A DNA stretch of 6,205 nucleotides from an uncultured Eubacteriaceae bacterium (lineage in GTDB: Bacteria; Bacillota; Clostridia; Eubacteriales; Eubacteriaceae). The stretch spans positions 1 to 6,205 of the forward strand of contig CANRHG010000115.1 of NCBI GenBank assembly GCA_947630385.1, read 5' to 3'. This document shows positions 1-5,582 of this stretch, in pieces (the stretch's first letter is position 1; each line of letters starts with the position of its first letter). The notes under the pieces were generated by a model, which saw only the letters and a program-made list of their open reading frames with translations, did no database searches and was not told the origin of the DNA. The position numbers were made by a program, and so were the translations under genes.

Positions 1-586
1 GTTCTTCGGGTTCCGTCCCCCCAAAAACGTCCCGCAGCGTAAAATTCTCCCACTCTTTAAGCCGGTCTTGTAACATCTTTGCCTGTTCTTTGACGCTGTA
101 ACGCTCCGGATAAAAATAACGCCGGTCCACCGGCTGTGGCTGCTTACGAACCAGGCCCAAAAAAGCGCGTTCGAGCTCTCCGGGGTTTATCTCATCCGGA
201 AAAACACGTTCCTCGCCGAGGTATTCGCCCTCTCGCGAATAACGTTTTAAAAAGTGATCCTCTCGCTCTAGGATCTCTTTTGCGATGTTTCGGTAGATCT
301 GGTACAGGACCAGTTGGTCGGCCAGTTCCTTTCGCGGGTCTTCCCCGTCTTCGAGTCTTTTTTTAGGGAGTAGGCTACGAACTTTGATCTGCATGAGCCG
401 CACCGACATCAGGACGTAGTCGCTGGCTTCTTTCAAGTCAAAGACGTCCCAACTTTCGATGATCTCGTTGTACTGTCGGGTGATCTCGACGATTGGAATA
501 TCCAGAATGTCGATCTTTTGTTTTTGGATCAGCGTCAAAAGCAGATCCAGGGGCCCCTCAAAATCTCCGATCGTAAGCGGGGTCAT
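1..586 (-). CDS. scpA: Segregation and condensation protein A (ScpA), 3' end cut by window edge
   Basis: ScpA is the kleisin subunit of the bacterial SMC-ScpA-ScpB condensin; it bridges the SMC heads and helps compact and segregate the chromosome. Translating the minus strand from the ATG at 586 gives 195 codons with no stop before the window edge. Residues 1-40 carry the family's N-terminal signature: TIGDFEGPLDLLLTLI, then a KIDILDIPI segment. These form the part of the kleisin that contacts the SMC neck. A second helical block (SDYVLMSVRLMQIKVRSLLP) follows, then a charged linker rich in Glu and Arg. The family is usually about 240-260 residues, so the C-terminal winged-helix domain, which contacts the SMC head, lies outside the window. 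The start codon overlaps the stop of the M50 gene by one base (TGATG), which suggests translational coupling. scpB would be expected just beyond the edge; that is inference. The identification itself is firm. Confidence 0.95.
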   Translation of the reverse strand, partial: MTPLTIGDFEGPLDLLLTLIQKQKIDILDIPIVEITRQYNEIIESWDVFDLKEASDYVLMSVRLMQIKVRSLLPKKRLEDGEDPRKELADQLVLYQIYRNIAKEILEREDHFLKRYSREGEYLGEERVFPDEINPGELERAFLGLVRKQPQPVDRRYFYPERYSVKEQAKMLQDRLKEWENFTLRDVFGGTEPEE

Positions 587-1221
587 CAAAACAGGCTAAA
601 CAAGGAGCCGAGAACAAAATTGTATAGTCCCCCGATCAAGTTGACGATCGGCGTGATGATATAACCGAACAGACCGCTGATGACCAGCAGCAACAGGATC
701 AGATAGCCGTAGCGGGCAAAGCGGTCGTAGACGAGCTTGGCCTTGTACGGCAAAAAGACGTATAGAATCTGTGACCCGTCCAGGGGTGGGATCGGGATCA
801 GGTTAAAGACCGCAAAGACGACGTTGTACAGGTACATATAATAGAGGATCATGTACAGGTATTCGTTGGCAAAGCCGCGCACGAGGTATAAGACGAACAG
901 GGCGATAAAACCCAAAAGCAGGTTCGTCAGGCACCCGGCCAGCGAAACCAGGATGATCCCTTTCTTCCGGTCTTTGAAGTTATTCGGATTGACCGGTACG
1001 GGTTTTGCCCAGCCAAAACCGAAAATGGCCATCGATAAGATCCCGATCGGATCGAGATGTCGTAGCGGATTCATCGAGAGCCGCCCTGCCGCTTTGGCCG
1101 TGTAATCCCCCATCGCTTCGGCGGCGTACCCGTGGGCTATTTCGTGAAACGTAATGGCTACGATGATACCGGGAAGACTGAGTAAGATCGATGCGAGCCG
1201 TTGTGCAGTAAATCCTAACAT
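586..1221 (-). CDS. Integral-membrane M50 metallopeptidase, site-2-protease-like (YwhC type)
   Basis: This is a 211-residue polytopic membrane protein of the M50 zinc-metallopeptidase family (short S2P-like branch without a PDZ domain). Visible motifs are the zinc-binding HEIAH at residues 26-30 within the first hydrophobic segment, a GWAKPVPVNP loop at 70-79, and NLIPIPPLDG at 140-149, whose Asp148 is the expected third zinc ligand. Several further hydrophobic stretches (about 88-114, 121-145 and 168-208) fit four to six membrane spans. Family members cut substrates within the membrane; the substrate here is unknown. The usual AGPxxN motif reads AGCLTN at 95-100, so Cys replaces the common Pro. 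The ATG lies 3 bases after the lysA stop with no strong Shine-Dalgarno, and the stop overlaps the scpA start, so the gene is probably translated by coupling within the operon. Family assignment is secure; the biological role is not. Confidence 0.93.
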   Translation of the reverse strand: MLGFTAQRLASILLSLPGIIVAITFHEIAHGYAAEAMGDYTAKAAGRLSMNPLRHLDPIGILSMAIFGFGWAKPVPVNPNNFKDRKKGIILVSLAGCLTNLLLGFIALFVLYLVRGFANEYLYMILYYMYLYNVVFAVFNLIPIPPLDGSQILYVFLPYKAKLVYDRFARYGYLILLLLVISGLFGYIITPIVNLIGGLYNFVLGSLFSLF

Positions 1222-1224
1222 AAT

Positions 1225-2478
1225 TTAAGCCAACCAGTCGGGCGTTTGGTCCTTCCTGGTCAAATCTTCGTATTCCTCTCTAGCAACCAAAAGACCGTCC
1301 TTGCCGTCGTGAAGCAGCACGACCGCCGGTCTCGGGTACTGGTTATAATTACTACTCATACTATAATTATAGGCTCCCGTATTTGAAACGACCAGATGAT
1401 CGCCGACGCGCGCCTTAGCCAGCTTGATCTCGGGGATGAGTACGTCGCTCTCGCAGGTACGCCCACAGACCCGGTAAGACATAGCTTTTTCTGCGTCCGG
1501 CCCACGTTCTAAAACGTAGGCGTCGTAGACGGCGCCGTACAGGGCCGGCCTCGGGTTTTCAAAAAGCCCTCCGTCTACGGACAGGTAGGTGCGTTGCGGG
1601 ACTTCTTTGATCGTACCGATCGTATAAAGGGTCGTCCCGGAAGGTCCGGCGAGGAAGCGTCCCGGCTCAAAACAAAGTACCGGCATCTGTATGCCGCTTT
1701 TTTGGGCCTTTTCTTTAACAAAGCTTGCGACCCGCGTGAGTTCTTCGGTCGGAAACGGGGTCTCGTCTTTATACGTGATCCCAAAGCCCCCGCCGAGGTT
1801 AAACAGCCGAACCGGAAATCCTTCCCGGTGGGCTTTTAAAAAAAGATCGAAAAGCCTTTGTGCCGCCTCTAAGTAAGGGGCCGTCTCGAAGATCTGGGAG
1901 CCCACGTGGCAGTGGAGCCCGACAAACTTTAAGTTCGGGTACTTTTTAAGGTCGACAAAAACACTCTCAATACGTTCGTAGGGGATCCCAAACTTCGAGT
2001 CACTGCAACCCGTTCTTATCTTCTCGTCGGTGTGGACCGAGACGCCGGGATTTACGCGAATCAAGATCTCCTGAACCCTTCCAAGATCCCTGGCGATACT
2101 TTGTATGGTCGCGAGTTCTTCTATGCTGTCGACGGTGACCGTCGCGACCCCGGCTTTAAGGGCCAGGCGCAGCTCTTCTTCTTTTTTGTTGTGTCCGTGA
2201 TAGTTGATGCGGGCGGGATCAAAACCGCTCTTAAGGGCCACGTAGATCTCGCCGTAACTGCTGGCGTCCAAATACAGTCCGAGCTTATTGAGTAATTTAC
2301 CCAGACCCGTATTAAAAAAAGCCTTGGCCGCGTAGTAGATGCGAAAATCCCCGCAGACTTTCCCCAGCGCGGCCTCGATCTCACCCAGGCGGGACTCGAA
2401 GACGTCCTGGTCGAAGAGCATCAGGGGCGTATCGTACTTTTTGATCAAAGACTTTAGGTCGTATCTGTTATGACTCAT
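1225..2478 (-). CDS. lysA: Diaminopimelate decarboxylase (LysA)
   Basis: LysA is a PLP-dependent fold-III decarboxylase that converts meso-diaminopimelate to L-lysine, the final step of lysine synthesis, in the cytoplasm. From the ATG at 2478 the protein is 417 residues, normal for the family. Motifs seen: the PLP lysine K52 in YYAAKAFFN, KFG at 162-164, HCHVGSQ at 189-195, the phosphate-binding GGGFG at 229-233, EPGR at 271-274, the substrate-side cysteine in CESD at 342-345, and GAYNYSM at 368-374. An in-frame TTG at 2526 would add 16 residues, but these are encoded by a terminator-like hairpin and resemble no LysA N-terminus. The ATG product starts with the expected lead-in to KKYDTPLMLFD. 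No clear Shine-Dalgarno precedes the ATG, because the U-tract of the hairpin fills that place. Expression may therefore depend on coupling or read-through from the Nudix gene. The enzyme identity is very well supported. Confidence 0.96.
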   Translation of the reverse strand: MSHNRYDLKSLIKKYDTPLMLFDQDVFESRLGEIEAALGKVCGDFRIYYAAKAFFNTGLGKLLNKLGLYLDASSYGEIYVALKSGFDPARINYHGHNKKEEELRLALKAGVATVTVDSIEELATIQSIARDLGRVQEILIRVNPGVSVHTDEKIRTGCSDSKFGIPYERIESVFVDLKKYPNLKFVGLHCHVGSQIFETAPYLEAAQRLFDLFLKAHREGFPVRLFNLGGGFGITYKDETPFPTEELTRVASFVKEKAQKSGIQMPVLCFEPGRFLAGPSGTTLYTIGTIKEVPQRTYLSVDGGLFENPRPALYGAVYDAYVLERGPDAEKAMSYRVCGRTCESDVLIPEIKLAKARVGDHLVVSNTGAYNYSMSSNYNQYPRPAVVLLHDGKDGLLVAREEYEDLTRKDQTPDWLA

Positions 2479-2484
2479 CAAATG

Positions 2485-2515
2485 AAAAAAACAGGAAGCA
2501 GTGACTACTTCCTGT
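2485..2515 (-). terminator. Terminator-like hairpin with U-tract between the Nudix gene and lysA (possible attenuator)
   Basis: On the minus strand, the arms ACAGGAAGTA (2515-2506) and TGCTTCCTGT (2500-2491) form a 10-bp stem with one G-U pair around the 5-base loop GTCAC. Six further T residues follow at once (2490-2485). This is the classic layout of an intrinsic terminator in the direction of transcription. It starts 11 bases past the Nudix stop codon, and its U-tract ends 6 bases before the lysA ATG, leaving no room for a promoter between hairpin and lysA. It could trim transcripts reaching lysA or act as a regulated attenuator. There is no L-box lysine riboswitch. The structure is seen in the sequence; the function is inferred. 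Confidence 0.7.
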
Positions 2516-2526
2516 AAAACAATCAA

Positions 2527-3063
2527 TCATTGACCGGTCGCTCCGCTAAAGTAATAGCCGAGGGCACAGACGGTCTTGGCGTCTTCAAAACGTCCGTTTT
2601 CGTAGAGCATTTTGGCCGTCCTGACCGGAATTTTTAGGATCTGAATAAACTCATCGTCGTCGGCCTTTAGCTTGTGGCTGCTGAAATGGTCGGCAAAATA
2701 AATCGATGTTCTTTCGTCGGTAAAACCGGGAGAAGGATACATGGTGACTAAAAATTCGAGTTTTTCCGGTTTAAGACCGATTTCTTCTTGCAGTTCACGC
2801 TCGGCGGTCTTATAAGGCTCCTCGCCTTCTTCGACCAGGCCCGCGGGGATTTCCGTCATGACCTTTCCCGCGGCGTAGCGGAATTGGCGCACGAAATAAA
2901 AGCAGCCGTCTTTAAGTGCCAAAACCGCCGCTCCGTCTTTGTGGTCGACGACCTCGCGGATCGATGTTTTCCCGTTGGGTAGGCGGACGTCGTCTACGTG
3001 CAGCCGCAGGATCCGTCCGTCGTACAAAACGGTCTCGTTTATCTTTTCCTCAACCTGTTTCAT
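2527..3063 (-). CDS. nudF: Nudix hydrolase, ADP-ribose pyrophosphatase type
   Basis: This 178-residue Nudix protein most resembles the ADP-ribose pyrophosphatase (NudF/YqkG) branch, which splits ADP-ribose into AMP and ribose 5-phosphate and so clears a reactive sugar nucleotide. The Nudix box matches GX5EX7REUXEEXGU exactly at residues 75-97 (G75, E81, R89, E90, E93, E94, G96), giving the metal-binding glutamates. The flanks also fit the ADPRase group: FVRQFRYAAGK and TEIPAGL before the box, and YPSPGFTDER at 109-118 after it. Length is typical. The ATG at 3063 overlaps the end of nrdR by 14 bases and has only a weak purine stretch before it, so coupling to nrdR is likely. The stop TGA at 2529-2527 is followed by the lysA leader hairpin. 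Exact substrate preference cannot be read from sequence alone; other nucleoside diphosphate sugars are possible. Confidence 0.9.
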   Translation of the reverse strand: MKQVEEKINETVLYDGRILRLHVDDVRLPNGKTSIREVVDHKDGAAVLALKDGCFYFVRQFRYAAGKVMTEIPAGLVEEGEEPYKTAERELQEEIGLKPEKLEFLVTMYPSPGFTDERTSIYFADHFSSHKLKADDDEFIQILKIPVRTAKMLYENGRFEDAKTVCALGYYFSGATGQ

Positions 3064-3514
3064 TGTTCTTGAGCAAGCTTTTGACTTCGTCCATCAAAGA
3101 CTCGATGTCGCCAAATTCCCGGTACACCGCGGCGTACCGGATGTAGCTGACCTTATCGAGCTCTTTTAAAGCCTCCATGACGCTCTCTCCGATCATGAAG
3201 GATTGGATCTCTTCGGTGTTTTGGACCGAAAAGCTGTTTTCGATCTCGTCAGCGATGCGTTCCAGGCTCGAAAACGAGATTTCCCGTTTGGAACAGGCCT
3301 TTTGCATGCTGGAGATCAGTTTTTCCTTCGAGAATTTCTGCCGCGTTCCGTCTTTTTTGAGTACGTAAAGCGGGAACGTCTCGACTTTTTCAAACGTCTT
3401 GAAGCGCCGGCCGCAATTGGAACACTGGCGGAATCGCCGGACTTCGTTTCCGTTACGGATCGTCCGGGAATCGACCACTTTGGTCGGACCTGCGCCGCAG
3501 TACGGACACTTCAA
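3050..3514 (-). CDS. nrdR: Transcriptional repressor NrdR (ribonucleotide reductase regulator)
   Basis: NrdR is a nucleotide-sensing repressor that binds NrdR boxes before ribonucleotide reductase operons and shuts them down when dATP is high. The product is 154 residues, the normal size. The N-terminal zinc ribbon has the cysteine pairs C3/C6 (CPYC) and C31/C34 (CSNC), with the DSR segment and the basic NEVRRFRQC block between and before them. An ATP-cone domain follows from about residue 47 (PLYVLKKDGTRQKFSKEKL) to about 137, including the SYIRYAAVYREF motif near its end. The start codon is TTG at 3514: MKCPYC is the universal NrdR N-terminus, so the rare start is well supported. It lies 3 bases after the ftsZ stop with only a weak purine-rich stretch before it, so translation probably depends on ribosomes leaving ftsZ. 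No ribonucleotide reductase gene is in the window. Confidence 0.96.
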   Translation of the reverse strand: MKCPYCGAGPTKVVDSRTIRNGNEVRRFRQCSNCGRRFKTFEKVETFPLYVLKKDGTRQKFSKEKLISSMQKACSKREISFSSLERIADEIENSFSVQNTEEIQSFMIGESVMEALKELDKVSYIRYAAVYREFGDIESLMDEVKSLLKNNETG

Positions 3515-3517
3515 TTT

Positions 3518-4594
3518 TTAGTTATCTTTTCCGTTGTCCGTTAAAAAACCTGGAATGGGGATGCTCCCCTTATCGCTTTTTTCCCGTTTTTCTTTTCTTT
3601 TGGGTTTTTTGACCTTATCGTCGCCGTATTCTTCGTCTTCGTTGGGCAAAAATCCCGTCGCGATGACCGTGACCTGGATCTTATCACCCAGGGAGTCGTC
3701 GACGGTCGCGCCGAAGATGATGTTGGCGTCGTCGTCCGCGGCGTCTCTGGTGATCTGGGCGGCTTTGTCCACTTCAAAGAGGGTCAGGTCTTCCCCGGCC
3801 GTGATGTTAAGCAGTACGCCCTTGGCGCCACTGATCGGCGTTTCAAGGAGCGAGCTCATAATGGCTTCCCTGGCCGCTTCTTCGGCGCGGTTTTCGCCCT
3901 TGCCGTATCCGACGCCCATGTGCGCAAGACCCGCGTCCTGCATGATCGTACGTACGTCCGCAAAGTCCAGACTGATCAGACCAGGCATCGAGATCAGGTC
4001 CGAAATGCTCTTGACCCCGTGCAGGAGCACGTCGTCGGCCATTTTAAACGCGTCGCGCAGCGTCGTCTTCGGTTCCGCCAGACCGAGCAGGCGGTCGTTC
4101 GGAATCGTGATCAGCGCGTCTACGTTGTCCTGTAAAAAGCCTGCCGCGATGTCGGCATTACGTTGGCGGACCTTGCCTTCAAACGAGAAAGGTTTGGTCA
4201 CGACGCCGATCGTAAGTACACCGAGTTCTTTGGCGATTTTTGCGATTATCGGCGCGGCACCGCTGCCCGTTCCGCCGCCCATGCCGGCGGTGACAAAGAG
4301 AAGATCCGTGTCACCGATCATTTCCTGAATCGCCTCTCTGCTTTCTTCCGCGGATTTCTGTCCGATTTCCGGGTTTCCCCCACAGCCCAGCCCACTGGTC
4401 GTTTTTTCTCCGATCTGCAAACGTTTTTCCGCCAGCGTCAGGGCCAAAGCCTGGTTATCCGTGTTAATCGCGACAAAATCGACACCTTTGAGCCCAGATT
4501 CTATCATCCGGTTGACGGCGTTGTTTCCGCCACCTCCAACTCCAACTACCCGAATCCGGGCCGGATTGCCGTTAAAGCCATCTAATTCGATCAT
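3518..4594 (-). CDS. ftsZ: Cell division GTPase FtsZ
   Basis: FtsZ is the tubulin-like GTPase that polymerises into the Z-ring and organises septal wall synthesis. From the ATG at 4594 it has 358 residues. Domains: the nucleotide-binding core starting VVGVGGGGNNAVNRM (about 16-30), NTDNQAL at 44-50, the tubulin signature GGGTGSGAAP at 106-115, and the T7 synergy loop SLDFAD at 208-213, whose D210 and D213 complete the active site of the neighbouring subunit. The usual first residue of that loop is Asn; here it is Ser. The C-terminal linker is short and strongly basic (about 316-343) and ends in SIPIPGFL at 344-351, the conserved peptide that docks partners such as SepF, FtsA and ZapD-like proteins. 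The start is fixed by a perfect AGGAGG four bases upstream; a TTG further upstream at 4642 is unlikely. ftsA is absent directly upstream, unlike in many dcw clusters. Confidence 0.97.
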   Translation of the reverse strand: MIELDGFNGNPARIRVVGVGGGGNNAVNRMIESGLKGVDFVAINTDNQALALTLAEKRLQIGEKTTSGLGCGGNPEIGQKSAEESREAIQEMIGDTDLLFVTAGMGGGTGSGAAPIIAKIAKELGVLTIGVVTKPFSFEGKVRQRNADIAAGFLQDNVDALITIPNDRLLGLAEPKTTLRDAFKMADDVLLHGVKSISDLISMPGLISLDFADVRTIMQDAGLAHMGVGYGKGENRAEEAAREAIMSSLLETPISGAKGVLLNITAGEDLTLFEVDKAAQITRDAADDDANIIFGATVDDSLGDKIQVTVIATGFLPNEDEEYGDDKVKKPKRKEKREKSDKGSIPIPGFLTDNGKDN

Positions 4595-4598
4595 GATA

Positions 4599-4604
4599 CC
4601 TCCT
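4599..4604 (-). promoter_or_regulatory. Strong Shine-Dalgarno AGGAGG for ftsZ
   Basis: On the minus strand TAGGAGGTATC runs into ATG, placing the full anti-SD match AGGAGG four bases before the ftsZ start at 4594. It is the only consensus ribosome-binding site seen in the window. It decides the ftsZ start against the upstream TTG, and it contrasts with the weak sites before nrdR, the Nudix gene, lysA and the M50 gene. This fits a model in which ftsZ is loaded independently and the following genes rely on coupling. Confidence 0.9.
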
Positions 4605-4641
4605 ACCGTATACTCTAAACCAGAAAATTTTATATATAACA

Positions 4642-4660
4642 AAACGTATTGTTTACGTTT
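4642..4660. repeat. Inverted repeat AAACGT / ACGTTT in the ftsZ leader
   Basis: The arms aaacgt (4642-4647) and acgttt (4655-4660) are perfect inverted copies around a 7-base centre. The repeat lies about 48 bases before the ftsZ ATG and would be inside the predicted leader RNA. It could be a protein-binding site on DNA or a weak hairpin in RNA. The stem is only six base pairs, so chance cannot be excluded. Confidence 0.4.
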
Positions 4661-4725
4661 GGTTTAACTAGATTTAGTATTTTTTCTATAAATTTTTCCC
4701 TATATATGGGATGAACGTTGATGGT

Positions 4726-4773
4726 CGCATTATCTGACAAAAGCATAATAATGAAATAATTTTATATAATGCG
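4726..4773. repeat. 8-base inverted repeat CGCATTAT / ATAATGCG flanking the candidate ftsZ promoter start region
   Basis: The arm cgcattat (4726-4733) is matched by its perfect reverse complement ataatgcg (4766-4773), with 32 bases between them. The upstream arm lies in the spacer between the proposed -35 and -10 boxes, and the other arm lies just past the predicted transcription start. That geometry would suit a paired operator site, but a chance repeat in AT-rich DNA is also possible. No known regulator motif was recognised. Confidence 0.35.
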
Positions 4774-4787
4774 CTTTTATTTATCAA
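4759..4787 (-). promoter_or_regulatory. Candidate sigma-A-type promoter for ftsZ and the genes after it
   Basis: On the minus strand TTGATA (4787-4782) is followed, after a 17-base spacer, by TAAAAT (4764-4759), five of six matches to each sigma-70/A consensus box. A 15-base spacing to TATAAA is also possible. It lies just after the ftsQ stop in the AT-rich gap. It would start transcription near 4752, giving ftsZ a leader of roughly 155 bases. AT-rich DNA gives such matches by chance, so this is a reasonable candidate rather than a firm call. No convincing intrinsic terminator for ftsQ was seen in the same gap, so read-through from the dcw cluster is also possible. Confidence 0.45.
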
Positions 4788-4800
4788 TAGATTTAATTGC

Positions 4801-5582
4801 TTACCTGCTTTTTTTAATGGGATTGCTCCCCGAATATAAGTTGATGTCCTGATTGGTCTCGCCGTTTTCGATGACCAGGGCGATGTAATCGAAGTACCCC
4901 TGTAGGTTCTCCAAGTCCTTGACGGTGAAGAGGACCCCTTTTTTGGTGATGATCTCATACTCGTTTTGCGGCGTCAGCGAGATCTGGGAGAGTTCGCTCA
5001 AAAGATGATTTTGTTCAAAAAGCAGCAGCATGTCAAGGATGGTCTGAAATTTATACTGTTTTTCTACCGTGACGCTGCCGTCGTCACTGAAATCGTACGA
5101 ATCAAAGCCGCTGATGATCGGGGTATCGTCTTTCCGAGTTCCGCGGTCACTTCCATGACTTTCCCGCTGTGGTCCAGGTAGTAGTGTTTGTCGTCGACTT
5201 TGATGACCCCGATCGGATCGTTTTCGTTGATCTGAATGACGATCTGGTTGGGAAAGATGCGCCTGATATAGATTTCTTTGGCCGAGATCACTTCGTTGAT
5301 GTTGTAGCGGGCTTTGTTCAGGTCGATCAAAAAGATGTTTTCGCCCGTCTTGATCTTCGAGGCCTCGATGATCTGGTCTTCCGTTAGGATCTCGACGCCC
5401 TCGACGCTGATGTTTTTTACGTTAAACAGGCCGGTCGTAAAACTGTAGTAGACCGTAAAACCCAAAACGGCCATGACCGACACGGCGATGATAAAAATCA
5501 GGATCAGGCGGGCCAGGTTTATAAAACTGCGTCTACGTCTGGCCCGGCGTCTTTGGCTTCTGGAAACACGTTCAGCTTGCAT
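4801..5582 (-). pseudogene. ftsQ: Cell division protein FtsQ/DivIB, interrupted by an apparent -1 frameshift
   Basis: FtsQ/DivIB is a bitopic divisome protein that links FtsB/FtsL to septal wall synthesis. Frame one runs from the ATG at 5582: an Arg-rich cytoplasmic head (residues 7-18), one membrane span (about 24-48), a POTRA domain (about 53-121) starting FNVKNISVEGV, then YYLDHSGKVMEV of the beta domain. It then leaves the family and stops at TAG (5064). The missing C-terminal part continues in another frame from about 5130 (DDTPIISGFDSYDFSDDG) through LLFEQNHLLSEL and GYFDYIALVIENG to TAA at 4801. Adding one base in the GGAAAG tract near 5130-5135 restores a 260-residue protein, the normal DivIB size. 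Both halves keep good coding character, so a sequencing or assembly error or a very recent mutation is likelier than long decay. The identity is secure; whether the gene is truly broken is not. The start overlaps murG by 64 bases. Confidence 0.88.

Noticed and set aside
136..366. A 76-codon plus-strand frame at the low-coordinate end
   Set aside because: It lies antisense to scpA, which translates cleanly through the whole stretch; the plus-strand product is low-complexity and unlike any family.
2476..2526. TTG at 2526 as the lysA start (433 residues)
   Set aside because: The extra 16 residues are encoded by the terminator-like hairpin and match no LysA N-terminus; the ATG at 2478 gives the normal protein.
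2479..2526. A lysine riboswitch (L-box) or T-box controlling lysA
   Set aside because: The intergenic stretch is only 48 bases, far too short for either, and no conserved elements are present upstream.
3534..4328. A 264-codon open frame on the plus strand antisense to ftsZ
   Set aside because: Its product is Ser/Pro/Arg-rich with no recognisable domain, and it mirrors the codon bias of ftsZ, which is beyond doubt on the other strand.
4592..4642. TTG at 4642 as the ftsZ start (374 residues)
   Set aside because: The added residues cover the leader and Shine-Dalgarno; AGGAGG is correctly placed for the ATG at 4594.
4734..4800. An intrinsic terminator for ftsQ using AAAAGC / GCTTTT arms
   Set aside because: The arms are six AT-rich pairs separated by about 30 bases with no clean U-tract; too weak to call.
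4801..5031. A separate small gene of 76 codons after ftsQ
   Set aside because: Its frame continues upstream to 5130 and completes the FtsQ beta domain, so it is the C-terminal part of ftsQ after the frameshift.
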